A stretch of DNA of 64,000 nt. It comes from Parasponia andersonii. Its lineage: Eukaryota; Streptophyta; Magnoliopsida; Rosales; Cannabaceae. A program made the translations under genes and the position numbers. Location of the stretch: positions 66,707 through 130,706 of the forward strand of contig JXTB01000779.1 in assembly GCA_002914805.1 (NCBI GenBank), given 5' to 3'. The notes below the pieces were generated by a model. That model worked only from the letters and a program-made list of their open reading frames with translations. It was not told the DNA's origin and ran no database searches. Below are positions 47,812 to 61,379 of this stretch, piece after piece. The first letter of the stretch is position 1, and every line of letters begins with the position of its first letter.

Positions 47812-50800
47812 ACTGAAAATGGTATAAACCTGGGTTTGTGAACGTTCCGAGTTTTAATGCCGAGTGGTATAATAGTCTCCAACTGCTATAGAGTTTTATG
47901 GATGGAATTTTCAAAATGAATAGTAATTAAGAGTCTCCGACTGCTAGAGAGTTTGAAAATGAATGGACGAGAATTTTCGAAGAAAAGAATACAAAAGCTC
48001 AGATAGAAAAGGAAAAATTAAATATTGTACGTTTAGTCTCAAAATAGACTCCTGGGCTAAATACAGTAAAAATTGTAGGGTATTTTAACAATGATCATTA
48101 ATTTTTAGTTGTGATTTTTTTCCAGAGCAAAAAAAAAAAAAATTCCCCTCAATACTTGTTCCTCAAAAAAAAATATATATATATATATATATTCCACAAA
48201 CAAACTATTACATATTATTTTATAGGAAAAATAACTGAAAAAACATTTCTTGGGTTTCAGTGAGATGATCGATTTATTTTTCTAATTTCCTGAAATAACA
48301 AAAAGTTTTCTTGGATTATCAAATTAATATAAAATTTTCACCTTTTTCTCAAACTGCTCAAATTTTTTACACGCAAAAAAGACGAACTTGCCCTTACTTA
48401 AACCTATAACCAGAAAAATACTAACCGAAATAAACAACTGGAAGTAGATTGGAAAAAAAAAAAAAAGAGTAAGAATAAAAAGATTTAGTAAAAAAGGGTG
48501 GTATATAAATTAATTTTCATTCAAAAAAAAAAAAAAAGAACGTAGGGTATCTTGGTCATTTTTAATAAATTTTGACTATAATTAGATGGTGGGTGGAAGC
48601 AATTTGTAATGAATTTACTAATTAATGAAAATATCTATGTTATATATTTATGAAAATTGAGATGATAAATTGTGCAATTCGCCTAAATATATATAAAAAA
48701 ATTAGTCTAAGTTCCTATTTTATATTTGTTCCCGAAAGCGAAATAAGTATTGTCACAAACTAGCAATGTATTACGCAGTAGAGTAAGGCATTTAATATTC
48801 TCTCATATTGTTATAATACAAGGAAAAGTGGGTAGGAAACTTTAGTGGATCGCTAGCTAATTTGCAACTCCAATTGAACGAATCAAGATTTCAACAACCA
48901 ACTCAAAATAAAGAATAAATCCGCCACACATCTTTTTCATTTTTATTTTTTGGAAGTAAAGCCACTCATCTCCCCCCCCCCCCCCCCTTTTTTTTTTTAA
49001 GCCTGTCGTCTAATTTGACATTTTGTTAAGCACAACATTCATATATAATTACTGATTAGATGGTTTCCATATTCAAAACATAAAGAAGAAATAATCGAAA
49101 ATAAATAGGTATTATTTAATCGCTCAACAGTTGAAATGTATCGACTCAATATTACATATATCGTGTATGTATGCAAAATTTGTAACACATAAGACAACAT
49201 TTCATAATTCTTCCGGTCTTGCCCACGTTTTAAAATCAGAAATACTAAAAACACATAAATTACGTATAAAATTTACATGTATTGACCTAATATATATTTT
49301 AACCATCCATATATATATATAGTATGGCCTACTTTGAAAAAAAAAAACATCGGTAGTTAAAATATATAACCTACCAATATATACGAGTTTTGTATGTAAT
49401 TTTTTGTGTGTGTCTGTCGTTACTTTTTAAAAATATATGTATTATATATAGGACCAAATTCCAATAAGTATTCTACTTAAAAAGGAAAAAAAAAAAAAAA
49501 AAAACTCTAATAGGTATTTTTGTTTCAATATAATTTTTTACCATGCGAAATTGATCTAATGCTATTATTTAATGGGCTTTGTAGAAATAACAAATTGCGA
49601 TCATTAATTGCGTTTTGTGAATAAATACATTTTACTAATCCAAGGGGATTTTTGTGAAATCACTATATAGATATATATATATATATATATATATATTAAT
49701 CAATTGAGTTGAGGCACGTGATGACGTGAATTGTGTGCGAGAAACTCTCACATGGCAAGTGTACAACTTTGTCATCTGTTTTTTCATCCTTGTTTTACGC
49801 TTTCTAGCTGGCAGTCGTAAAAGAAAGATATGTAAGTAAGACATGCCAGTCACCGCACGTGCTCCAAATTGAAGGGTGTTTGGGAGGTCCATGAGACGCT
49901 GTTGTTGAATTTATAACGTAGTGTGGGACACTAAACCATGCACTTCTACTCCAAACAAACGTTTATGGAATACCCAAAATTGCAATGATACCTAAACTAT
50001 AGACCAAAGGCTAAAACTTTCAAGAAAAAACCTGAAATTTCTTCTATTGGAAAAGCTTCATTTTCATGCTAATACAAGTCTCAAACCTATAATATCGATT
50101 GATTCTTCTTGGGAATTTAGGACCACATAAAAAATTCTATTTATACTCGTGCGTTAACTACTATAAAACATTCAATTTGATTCACAAAGAGATAAAAATT
50201 ACCGTCCACTTTTTTTTTTTTAAATTGTTTTATGTATGTTTTTGGTCAACAGCAGATCACTAAGAATCTTCATCAAAAGTGTATCAATAAACTGAGCGCA
50301 ACCAGGCAACTGAGCTTGATGGAAATTTCACTAAAAAATCGGGATTTTTGATTTGAAATCTTCACTTATGTGTTTAATTTCTATTTAACCACCCAAATCT
50401 GAAAAATCCAACCTATGAACAACATTATGAACAACATTTTAAATTACCCAAATATCATAACTTCATTGTTTTTAAGAAAAATAAAAATTGAGATGATACT
50501 TAAATTTATGAAAAAAAGTATGATTGGAAATATAAAAATTTTATTAGAAGGGAAGTTATTGAATTTAAACATCACTTTTTAAAAATTATGGAATTAAAAC
50601 AAAAATCTTATTAAAATTATAAAACTTAAAAGGTCACCTATCTAATAAGTATTTTTTTTAATCTATTTTGATTAATAAAAATTTATCATATATATTTTTT
50701 TATAATAAAAAATAAAAAATAATTATATTAATAATATACGTCTTTTGATGTATCTCATTATAACTGAATAATGATCTAATCACTAAAACAAATAATTATA

Positions 50801-50974
50801 TATAACTAAAAACAAATATCTAAATTGGCAACCAAAGGGATTGTTATTTATACTTTTCCAAGTGATTGAGTTAAAGAAAGAGTGGTACTTTGTTTTTGCT
50901 TCATCTTTTGTCTTGGGAAATGGAGGTCGCTGCTAATGTTTGAGGCTAAAATGACCATTGTAAGAGTGATTTCA
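47812..50974. other. Intergenic, A+T-rich
   Basis: No gene seen. Contains long A and T runs, a 16-base C run followed by T at about 48973-48998, and (TA)n at about 48174-48190 and 49671-49695. 49711-49910 is more balanced in composition and carries two more CACGTG hexamers (49715-49720 and 49856-49861) but no coding sequence that I recognise. Confidence 0.6.
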
Positions 50975-51254
50975 AAAATCATGACTTGTTTAGAAATACT
51001 TTTGAACCCACGTGATTCTAAAAACAAAATTACCCATGACTTTGTTAGGATTGTGTGTGCGGTTACTGAACTATATTTCTCAAAAAATTTACATTTTTTG
51101 AGTCATGGGTTTATAAAATCATGACTTGTTTAGAAATACTTTTGAACCCACGTGATTCTAAAAACAAAATTACCCATGACTTTGTTAGGATTGTGTGTGC
51201 GGTTACTGAACTATATTTCTCAAAAAATTTACATTTTTTGAGTCATGGGTTTAG
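50975..51254. repeat. Perfect 140-bp tandem duplication
   Basis: 50975-51114 and 51115-51254 appear identical base for base over most of the 140-base unit (starting AAAATCATGACTTGTTTAG, ending near GAGTCATGGGTTTA). The lack of divergence implies a very recent duplication. No coding function is seen; both units are open in one frame only by chance. Confidence 0.92.
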
Positions 51255-52574
51255 GAAGGAGACAATGATAAATGATAATGGCGATAGTTTAATCAAAATT
51301 TTCTATTAGGTCATGGTTTTTTTTTTTTTTTTCCTTCCGTTATAATGAGATTTATAGTTGATTTGGTATACAAAATTAGATTAGACTAGATTGGACTATT
51401 AAATAAGATTGGATTGGAGTAAGTTGGATTACACTATTTAGTACATACTGTGTTTGGTATAACACAAAATTAAAACAACTTTTCTTGATATAGTTCTAAT
51501 CATGTTTTATTTATAAATAAGTAAATTAATATTTTCACAAATAGAAAATATAAATTTAAATGATGATTATATAAAATAACATAATTTTGAATTCATTTAT
51601 GAAAATAGGCATGTAAAAAGAAAATATACTTTTTGAGTTGAAAAAAATAAAAATTGGAATTTAGTTAATATTTATATATATTTAGATGTTTAATTATTAA
51701 AAAAAAGGCCTCCCTCGTATGGGACTAAATAAATCTATCCTCTTTTTTTTTTTGGTAAGTAAAAAGAGCAAATGACATCTTAGTAGTGGGTCACTTTTCA
51801 AAGTCACCTCCATTCAGTTACGCTCCTAAAGGCGATGTGGGGGTTCAAACTCTTAACCTCACCCTCTCTAAGTGAAAAAAGACCTTAAAGTAGAGCGCCT
51901 TACTGTTAAGATGAACATGGGATTACAAATACAAAATACAAACCCTAGATCATTCATACAAAACTAATTGGTAGGGATGCATTAAGTATGCCTGAGTCCA
52001 TAATAGATAGTTGTAATCTAGACAATAAACTGAAAGCAGAAGCGTTAGAAACTGACTATGATTGCCCGAGGATTTAGTCTTCCACATAACCTGATCCCTT
52101 AAACCATGTAGATAAAACTCTTAGTAACTAATGGCAGGTCATAAAGAGAAAAAGCATACATGAAAAGGTGACATGGATCATAACTCTAATATTTTCTTTA
52201 AGTAGTTCTTTGTTAGGTATTCATTACACCTAATTATGTGATTAATATGGTATCCACACTGGTATCTGTACCTAGTTGGATATCCTGACCCAGCCTTATT
52301 AAATTACTTATTAGGTTTGCTTAAGAATAATATGATCCAATACAATTATTTAAATATGTGGCCTAATATAAGTAATAGAATTTCCTAACACTTATCACTT
52401 TGACCATCCTCTTGGGAGTAAACTAATCCACTCTCTAAGTAGGATAACTTAGTCTTATGGGAAAGGAACTAAAAGGGGAGGTTGGACTCCTTTGTCCAGT
52501 CCTCCCTTAGGCCCAAACGTAGGACTAGACTCATTTATCCAGTCTCACTTCTTAAATCAGGGCTTCTAAACGGG
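51255..52574. other. Intergenic, possible old retroposon
   Basis: A T run (51317-51332) lies near the left end. A 22-base exact direct repeat occurs at 51291-51312 and 52659-52680, which could be a target duplication around about 1.35 kb of inserted sequence. 51780-51910 contains GGGGGTTCAAACTC, reminiscent of a tRNA-derived B box. No protein is recognised. Confidence 0.35.
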
Positions 52575-53270
52575 GCCTTAAGGTATAAAGCACTATCATT
52601 ATCGAAAATTACTTTGATGAGATTTTTGTAACTATTGTGATTTCACTTATTTTGGCTAAATCAAAATTTTCTATTAGGTCTTAATTTAAGGTATAAAGTC
52701 TTTGTATTTGCCTATTTTGATCAAATGAAGGCATATGTGGTCACAAAATTTGTGACTCTAAGTCGTAGATTTTGATATCAGTAGTAAACTTAGTCATATA
52801 TTATGTTGTGATTTTTCTTTTTGTGAAATAATATTATGCCAATTTGATGCCATTATGATAAGATTTAAGGTATTAAACCTCTGTATTTGAATCCATTTGA
52901 ATCCATTTTTAGTTTTGTAAGATGGTCAAAATGTGTGATTATCACAGAATATTGTGACTCTAAGTCATTGTTTTTTTTAAAAAAAAAACTTTCCATTGAC
53001 TAATGACGTTTTGTTTTGTATTAGTTTGTTAATCTGACATTATTGTGATGAGATTTGAGCCAAAAAGATAATCGATAATTGGTAACATATTGGGTCTTCC
53101 AAAGGTAGTTTCAAAACATGTGAGTGTCACTTTAATTGTTACTCTAAAGTCATAATTTTCTGTGGCTAGTACATGTCACAACAGATGAGATTACATATCA
53201 CATTATGTACAATCTAAGTCTCATTATTTTATGTTTATTTGAGTCTGAAGGTGATGAAGTTAGACATGGG
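52575..53270. repeat. Diverged tandem repeat array
   Basis: Phrases such as GATGAGATTT, AAGGTATAAAG/AAGGTATTAAA, CTTTGTATTTG and TTGTGACTCTAAGTC recur in the same order about every 170-220 bases, at roughly 52580, 52680, 52850, 53040 and 53180. The units are strongly diverged. Non-coding. Confidence 0.5.
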
Positions 53271-53879
53271 AATATCACTTTCTTTGAGGATTAATATTTA
53301 TAATACAATTATTATTATAAGAGAAGTTTATACCTAATACTCGTTTTTGTGCATTATATTTCACAAATAATCATAATTTTATTTTAATTAAAAAAAATTC
53401 CATATTTTAGGTGTACATTTTATGTGTAAAATTTACATGGTATACATGTACAAAATAAATTTTACCTATAGTTTATATTTACATTGTAAAATTTATACTC
53501 ATGAAAATATATACCGATTTTTATGTATAACTTTTATTCATAAAATATATATTATGGTATATATTTTATGTATAAAATCTTAAGCATACATTTTCTCAAA
53601 ATTGAGTATTAGTTAAATAAAAATAATAACAAGTATTTATGAAAATATGCTTAAAAAAAGGATATTTATATATTTTCCCCCTACTATAAGGGAAAAATTG
53701 AAGCAGCCGCAACTGAAGATGTTTTCTAAACTTGTTTTGGTCAATTGCTCAATGTGAAAATAATTACAGCCTCTGGAAAAATAGTCCACTATTTTGAAGC
53801 CATATTATATATATATATATATATGAATAGTGACGCATTTTCTGTTTCCATTTTTTTTCCCCTGAAGTTTAACTGTGAA
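53271..53879. other. Intergenic, no gene seen
   Basis: A+T-rich, with (TA)n at about 53806-53824. TATACATTTTATGTATAAAAT-like strings form short imperfect palindromes at 53440-53590. Confidence 0.5.
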
Positions 53880-56220
53880 TTTACGTCTTTATCCTTTGCG
53901 TATGCTAAAAATGAGATCGCAAAAACAAATGCTTTGTGCACGAAAAATTCTGTCTGTTCTAAAAAAATTTCCTAGACAATTAAAGAGCAAAACAACCATT
54001 GACGAAAATGGATTTATTAATTATAAACGTAGAAGTATAATATTTTATATACAAAATAAAAATATTAAACTAGATAACAAAATTGTAGTCCCTTATAATA
54101 AAGACCTATGTATAAAATTTCATGCCCATATAAATGTTGAAATATATTCACAATCAATGTTAATAAAATACTTATTTAAATATCTAACAAAAGGCCAGAT
54201 AGAATTAAGGTAGTAATAAAAGATAATATCTGTATAGAACAATGTGGACAAATTATTTACAAAAAAATAGATTAAATAAAAAATTATATTAATTGTTGAT
54301 ACATAATATTGTATGAAGCTATGTGGAGATTCTATGAATATTTTATACATCATAGAAATCCAACAATACAAAGGTTAACAATCCATTTATCACACATGCA
54401 AAATATAACATTTCATTCAAATCAATGACTTGATAACATAATTAGACAACTAAGAATTCAAAAAACAACTTTAACATAATGGATAGAAATAAATAAATTT
54501 AATATATAAGCTAGACAATTGTTATATATACAATTTCCTACTAAATGGGAATGGAATAATAAAGATAAAATTTAGACTTCTAGAAAATTTGGATACTTGA
54601 TTGGATGAACTTTTTATATCCACCCAAATTTCGGAGATTATTTGAAGTTGCTATTAAATCATCAAAAAGGTGCAACAAGTTTTGAATCTTTACAAACTAT
54701 CAATAATATAACATATTCAACAAATCAAGCAGCATGTAATGCATTAGGTTTATTAGGAGATGATAAAGAATGGAATAAGTCAATATTAGAAGCTTTATTT
54801 TGGTCAACGCCACATCAACTACGATAACTATTTGCTATAATTTTATTATTTTGTAACACTAATAATCCAATTATAGTACTTGAAAAACATTGAAAACTTA
54901 TGACATGAGATATTTCACACAGAATTAAAACCCTATTCAATAATCCAAAATTTCAAATTTCTAAAAATGAACTATACAATTATGGATTGTATGAATTAGA
55001 AAAATAGCTAAACTCAAATTCATCATGCTTAACCAATTTTAATTTACCCTTACTAATGGAAATATTAATTAATGATTTGAATAATAAACTCTTGCGAGAA
55101 GAACTTGAATACGACATCAATAAACTAAAAGAAAAAAACAATATTTTAGAAAAAACATCTAAATAATGAACAATGTTATATCTATGAATAAATTATCGAA
55201 TCATTAAACAATAAAAAATAAAACCTTTTATTCATTTGTGGATATGGAGGCACTGGAAAAACTTCTTTATGGAATACAATTATTACAAAAATCAGATTAA
55301 ATAATAGAATTGTATTAGTAGTTACATTATTTGAAATAGCCTCATTATTATTACTTAAAGAAAGAACTGCACATTCAAGATTTTAAATACTTTTATTAAC
55401 TGAAAAATTTTCTACTTGCCATATCAAAAAAGAGACTAAATTATCAAAATCAATTGAAAAACAATACTAATATTATGAGATATGGTGCAGATGAATAATA
55501 AACATTGTTTTGAAGCCTTGGATAAAACACTACAAGATTTAAAAAATAACTTTAATCAACCTTTTGGTGGAATGACAATTATATTAGATCGTAATTTCAG
55601 ACAAATTTTACCCGTTATCCTTATTGGAACAAAAAAAGACATAATAAATACAAGTATAAATAATTCTTATCTCTAGTCACATTTTAAATTATTATCTCTG
55701 ACAGAAAATCTGAGACTTAAAAACCCAAACAATGCAGAATAAGGGAAAAAAATTTCTAAAATTTTCAAAATAGATATTAAGTATTAGAAATGGCATCGTA
55801 GAAGGAATAAAAGATTCTGAAAGTGAAGATATAATGTAGATTAAAGTACCAAAAAAATATATACTACAATATGAATTAAATCCAATCGAAAAATTTCAGA
55901 ATTAATATACGACAATCTTGAAATTCTTTTAATAAAATTGACTATATATGATATAGGGCAATAATAACCCTAAAAAATAAAACAACAGATGATATAAATA
56001 AGTATATACTATCAGTAATACAAAACGAATTAAATATTTATTATCGTTATGATATAATATTAGTTTCAACTGAAAATATCGATAAACTTGATTTAATATA
56101 TCCTCAAGAATTCATACACACTTTAAATTTTAATAGCATACTGCCACACAAATTAAATCTTAGCAGACTATGGCATAATAATGACTACACAACCAGCCAT
56201 CTGATAAGTTTAGATTGTGT
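53880..56220 (+). pseudogene. Helitron Rep/PIF1-like helicase, 5'-truncated
   Basis: The first recognisable part (about 53930-54210) corresponds to the Helitron-like N-terminal region (CTKNSVCSKK, KLDNKIVVPYNKDLC, FHAHINVEIYSQS, IKYLFKYLTKG). The Rep catalytic part expected before it is missing or unrecognisable. Later pieces are NQAACNALGLLGDDKEWNKS (about 54730), a Walker A GYGGTGKTS at 55240-55266, a Walker B region before MNNKHCFEALD (55487) and GGMTIILDRNFRQILPVI (about 55567-55625). The C-terminal helicase trace includes EFIHTLNFNSILPHKLNL near 56110-56160. Many in-frame stops. Confidence 0.82.
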
Positions 56221-56395
56221 TTTAATTGATCACGAGGTGAAAAAAAATGTCATATTAGTTCATATCATATTTTATTATAATTCAATATAATTAATGCACA
56301 TATTCTTTTGGTGTATTTAATATTATATAATATCATATGATAATCAAATAGTTTTTTTCAACGATACAACATGAACCAATCTACGAAACAATTAA

Positions 56396-58360
56396 AGATC
56401 GAGATATGGATCATATATCACAACCGATAACCGAAGGACAAGTACACCAAATCAGTAATTTCAATGTCGCACAAAATGAACCAAAATATAAAGTCGTTCC
56501 TCATGCCACAATACTCCAATTTGCCAAAACAACATCCTTTACTCCAGTAGCAACCCCAGCAGCAAACATTCCAATACGAATTTTACTTTATAGATTTTGA
56601 TCAACTGTCTTCCAGAATAGATGTCTATGACATCTTATCAGGCATTATTGTTTTCTTATTAATACTGATTAATATATACACAAACTCTCGAATCCTAATC
56701 TCTTTATTTTTTTCCTCTCTATTTTTGTTCTCTCCTTTTTAATAACAAATATTATAGGAATGTTAATAGAAATACAAGATCTAGAAAAGAAAGAAATTAA
56801 AACAAAAATTGCACCAAGGTAAATGCTAAAGATACAAAATATTAGGTAATTAATTTATTTATTACTAAAATGAACACATTTAAATAATCTTATTTTTTAA
56901 TTCTAATCATGCTTTAACGTCGTTTTATTTTCATTATAGGAGCAAAAAAACTACAAATCACTTTATGGGAAGAAATAACAAAAAAATTTAATGCAAATAT
57001 TCTACAAATTATAGAAGAACCAATCATAACCATCTTCACATCGACGATAGTAAAACAGTACTTAGGCAAAAAATAACTATATTTTATCTCTATATATAAA
57101 AGTATTCATTTTTCACTTTTAATTACATACTAACTAAAATAAACTTTTGTACTAAACAAAAAATATATATGTTGTGAGTACAAGTGCAACAATATATTAT
57201 ATAAACATAGATATACCAGAAATAAATACATTAAAAAAATGGTAATTACTACCTTATATACTTCTTTTTATTTATAAAATAAAATCTCATTCTATTTAGT
57301 TTAATTCAATATTAACTTTTATATTCTTTTTATCAATCTATTATTCAGATTTCAACATATAACACAATATATTGAATTCTTTCTAGCTCCCATTCCAAGA
57401 GAAACATAATCACTAGAGCGAAAAAAATTTCAAAACAGAAAAATAATTACAGAATTAAATCAACTGGACCATCTAAACCAACAAGTTAGTACAAATATAA
57501 TAATATTAATAAAAATACTATTTTATATAATAATTTAAACTAATATCAATTTTTTTTTTTACTTTTAGGGAATCAAATTTAAGGTAAAAGTAATAATATT
57601 TAAATGTGAAGTACATCAAGATTGGTATTACAATTCCTACCCCTAATGCTATAGACATGTCCGTGAAGCAGTAAATAGGTGGTGGCGCGATACACATGAT
57701 CATATCACATCAGCTCTAACTCCATGGTACAACACATAATTATAGAATTTACATTAGCATTTCCTTGACTAATTCACTCATTAAAAAAATAATTTATAAG
57801 ATCAATTATTAATTGGAATATTTTTTTCTTATTCTTTGCACTAAACTCATTCCCTACATTATTATTTGCGTAGGTACAAATTAAATACCAAAGATGAAAT
57901 AGGATACACCATCATCATAATATTTGGAAAAGCGACTCAAATTCTAATAAAAAAACCATACTTGGTTCTAACAATATAAGCAAATTGCACGGATTCAATA
58001 ATATTACCATCAATAATTGAGCAACTACGTGGACAAACAAAAATATTTCAAGTTTATTTTAGAATGAGAGAAACTTTGATTAATACAATTATATCAAAAT
58101 TATTTGATGATGAAAAATCCACCATATCACTACTTCTATCACTGCTAGCCATTCTAGAAACAGAAATAATGCTGACCATATCTCTAGATCAAAAAACACC
58201 TGATCAAAAAAAATTACAGCGAGGTAAAAAACTATTATTAATTTATGCTTACTTTTAAAAATATAAAACATCTTACTCATTATTTAAATAATAATTTTTT
58301 TCTATTTCAGATAAGAAACATCGGCAAAATAATCAAGAAAACAAAAATTAATCAGGTAAT
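56396..58360 (+). pseudogene. RPA1-like OB-fold gene of the Helitron
   Basis: Pieces resembling plant replication protein A large-subunit DNA-binding domains: ISQPITEGQVHQISNFNVAQ, then FYFIDFDQLSSRIDVYDILS after a frame break near 56575. KLQITLWEEI and IITIFTSTIVKQY follow at about 56950-57060. A degenerate zinc-ribbon region FKCEVHQDWYYNSYP is at about 57600, then YKLNTKDEIGYTIIIIFGKA and QLRGQTKIFQVYF (about 58020-58065). Intervening A/T stretches begin with GT and end with AG (for example between 57719 and 57873), so the intron layout of an RPA-type gene is still visible. Confidence 0.7.
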
Positions 58361-59169
58361 CCATTTATCTATATTAAAAAAATAAAAAACTCTTCTTTTA
58401 ACAACAAAATTTCCTTATTTTCCCTTTTTTTTAAAAAAAACTTCATTTAATTTTTTCTTTCCTTTCTTGACCTTTTTTTCCAAATTGCAATGAAGAGGAG
58501 CGACAAAAAAAAAAAGCTATGAAATCAGCTACTAATCCATTTTAATATAAATGTATTTTGTAATATCTTAAACAATACTTTATCGTATTTTAGATTAATA
58601 TCATTATAATGTAAAAAATTATTTACTATTATAAATAATAAAATAATTACTATATTATTAATTCATTATATTTCTTATGTAAACAACTCGTATTGTCTAA
58701 AATTAAAATTCACTACTATTGTTACTCCATGTCACTCTATGACTTGCTATGATGTTTAGTCAAAGGATTGAATATAGTCTTTTGCTTCTATTATGAACAC
58801 TGGCTGTTTATGCAAAAACAAGAACATTGAACAACGCACTAGTCAACAAATTTATAACAATATCTCACCATTTTAGTAACTGCAGTGGGTCACGAAAGTT
58901 GTGACAGGGGATGACTAAATGACTATTTCACCGAATAATGGGAAAGGAAAGAAAAGGAGGAACATAGGCTTACAGATCTAATAGATGGCAGAAGGATATT
59001 CTAGAAAACCATTTATTTCTCTCACAAAACCTCTTACAAAAGTCATAATTTGCTGTAAAAAAAGTTATTTTTCAAGAGACTCCTAAAAAAATCATTTAGT
59101 TTCAAAATATTACCAAGGCCCATTTCCGTTTCTTTTGCACAAATGTTATTGAGGAAATTTATTTTTTTT

Positions 59170-59560
59170 TAATGGTAATTTTTCAAAAAAAATTGAAAAT
59201 TTTCGCATTTTGAAATTGTTGGAAAAATCTTAGATTTTAATTAGAAAAATATCATATTTAAAAATATTTGAAAAAATATTATTTTTTATTAATTGATGAG
59301 ATATTTGAAGTAGCCAATCACCAATTAAGTTAATTGAGGTAACTTGACCGGTTACCTCAAGTAACTAGATTGGTTACCCAAATAATCCAACTAGTTACCT
59401 CAAGTACTATTGAAAAATATCAATTTAAAAAAAAATGGTACATTTATAAATATATATTAAAAATATTTTTAAAAATTTTAGAAAGTAATATTTTTTAAAT
59501 TAATCCGAGATTTTTCAAATACTTCGGTCCATCTGAGATTTTTTAATTTTTGGCATTTTA
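59170..59560. repeat. Imperfect inverted repeat, MITE-like
   Basis: The arms share GGAAAAATCTNNGATT-type sequence in inverted orientation (about 59220-59270 against 59495-59545). Between them lies a short perfect hairpin GAGGTAAC-TTGACCG-GTTACCTC at 59336-59358. Non-coding. Confidence 0.5.
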
Positions 59561-59682
59561 TGTCTAGAATTTTGTAAGAAGCCCAATGTTATTTTCTTGG
59601 CTTAAAATGATAATTTTGGAGTGAAAAATAGGGCAATTTTGCAAATAGTGGGAGGTATTGATCTTTAATATAACAAAATTAT

Positions 59683-60195
59683 GATAAATGACTCTATTAG
59701 TCCATGAATTAAGGAAAAAGTCTCATTTTAGTCCTTTAACTTTAAATTGTACCGAATTAGTTTTTAAACTATTAAAAATATATAATTTTAGTTCTTTTTA
59801 CTGTAAATTTTGTTTAAAACTTATCAGAATAAGCATATAAGTTGTGCTTCTTATTTTGTATATGTGATTTCAACAAAATTTCATATTTTGGATAATCCTA
59901 CACTACATTATTATCCAATGTACAACTAATTATTGATCAATTAGTCATTTTCTAAATGTTTCAATTTATATTTTAATCTCTTGTTGAATAATGCTTCTAG
60001 AAATGAAAGAAGTACAATAAAATAACGAGTGTGTTTTACACACTCATACTGTTAAGAATAAAGTGAAATATACAGCTAATCAAACTAAGATAAAACTGTT
60101 TTAATAATTTAAAAACCAAAATAACAAATATTAAAATTTAAGAACAAAAATAAGAATTTTTTTTATAGTTTAGAGACCAATAAAATCATTTATTC
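59683..60195. repeat. Inverted-repeat element, MITE-like
   Basis: The left end ATAAATGACTCTATTAGTCC and the reverse complement of the right end ATAAATGATTTTATTGGTCT are clearly related. Similarity continues for about 90 bases (TTTTTAAACTATT against TTTTTAAATTATT). No clean target duplication is seen. Confidence 0.55.
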
Positions 60196-61379
60196 ACAAA
60201 AAATTTTGGTTTAGATTGCAATTTTATGAAAAAGATAAGAGATTAGCATATTACAATAAGAGAGTCACTGCAACGGATCATCGGCGGTTTCAAGTAATTA
60301 TACAATGGAGTCGACCACGATACTTGTCAAGCCGCTTTGTGGATTCTGAGATTGGAGGAGTGTAGTAAGGGTGATCCTCAGTAGCCGAGTAGCTAGTTAG
60401 TTAATCGTCAATATCATTTTTTTTTGTCGCCCCGAAAATCATCAATATTACTTTGCTTATCCATTTATTAATGGGAATATAGAAATACACTAATCTTTAA
60501 CTTTTGTGCAAACATTAACCTCACTAATTTTAATTTCTCTAAATTAATAGAAATTAATGCTCTGACATTTAAAATATCAACAAATGAGGAAAAAAAATTG
60601 AAATACCATTATTAACATATTAGAAAACGTTTAAATAAATATTATTTCAGATTTTTTTAGGAAACGTTTTTTTTTAATTTCCTAGTTTTTTGTTTTTATT
60701 ATTATTTCAAATAATATAAACTAAATATAATCGATTTCAATAATGCATATTACTATTAAAATCATTTAATTAACCTGCATAGTATATATATTTGTAGATA
60801 TTTAAAATATCAAGATATTAATTTACAGAAATAAAAAAATTAAGTTATCAATTTTGACCATTTTTTAAAACATGTGATGAAAAAAAAGGGACAATTTTTA
60901 ACCCATTTACAAAACTAGAACTTTCTTTTAATGAATATTTTGAAATTCCAAAATTGCTTCCAACTCGATTCTAGTCAAAAATTTTTGACCAAGTAGAAAG
61001 ATCCAAAAGTAAAGCAACCCGCGGGAAGGCGACCAATCATGTTTGGTTGATGTCAAAATTTTTCAACTACAGTTAAACACATGTAAAATATTTTCAATCA
61101 ATGACTCGACTTCAATCAAAATTTACTTAAAAAGGTAGGGAGAGGCAGCAGAATAAATTTTCGACTAGGGTTGAAAATCGCTTGGAGCGGTTAGGGGAGG
61201 CAATCGAATAAATTTGACCACAACCAAAAGTTTTTGACTCTACTTGGATAGAGTTGTAGTGGGGTTTAGGATTAGAATCAATGGTAACGGTGGTGGTGGT
61301 AGAAATAAATTAGAGTTTATTAGAAAAAAATATAATTTATGGTTTATTAAGGAATATGATATCTAAATAATTTTACAAG

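Larger units (their letters stand above)
53880..58360 (+). mobile_element. Decayed Helitron (Rep/helicase plus RPA-like gene)
   Basis: In + orientation, fragments of a Helitron Rep-helicase protein are followed by an RPA-like OB-fold gene, the gene pair carried by plant rolling-circle Helitrons. Everything is interrupted by stops and frameshifts and has drifted to extreme A+T richness. I could not identify the conserved ends (5' TC, 3' hairpin with CTRR), so the boundaries are those of recognisable coding remnants. Confidence 0.8.

Noticed and set aside
49635..49892. Minus-strand 85-codon frame near two G-boxes
   Set aside because: It ends in a (TA)n-encoded Ile-Tyr run and shows no domain. 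The G-boxes alone do not make a gene.
54120..54371. An 83-codon minus-strand frame in the Helitron
   Set aside because: It is antisense to clear Helitron coding remnants and A/T-driven.
60240..60430. Local G+C-richer patch considered as an exon
   Set aside because: No frame stays open without stops at recognisable splice sites, and there is no motif.
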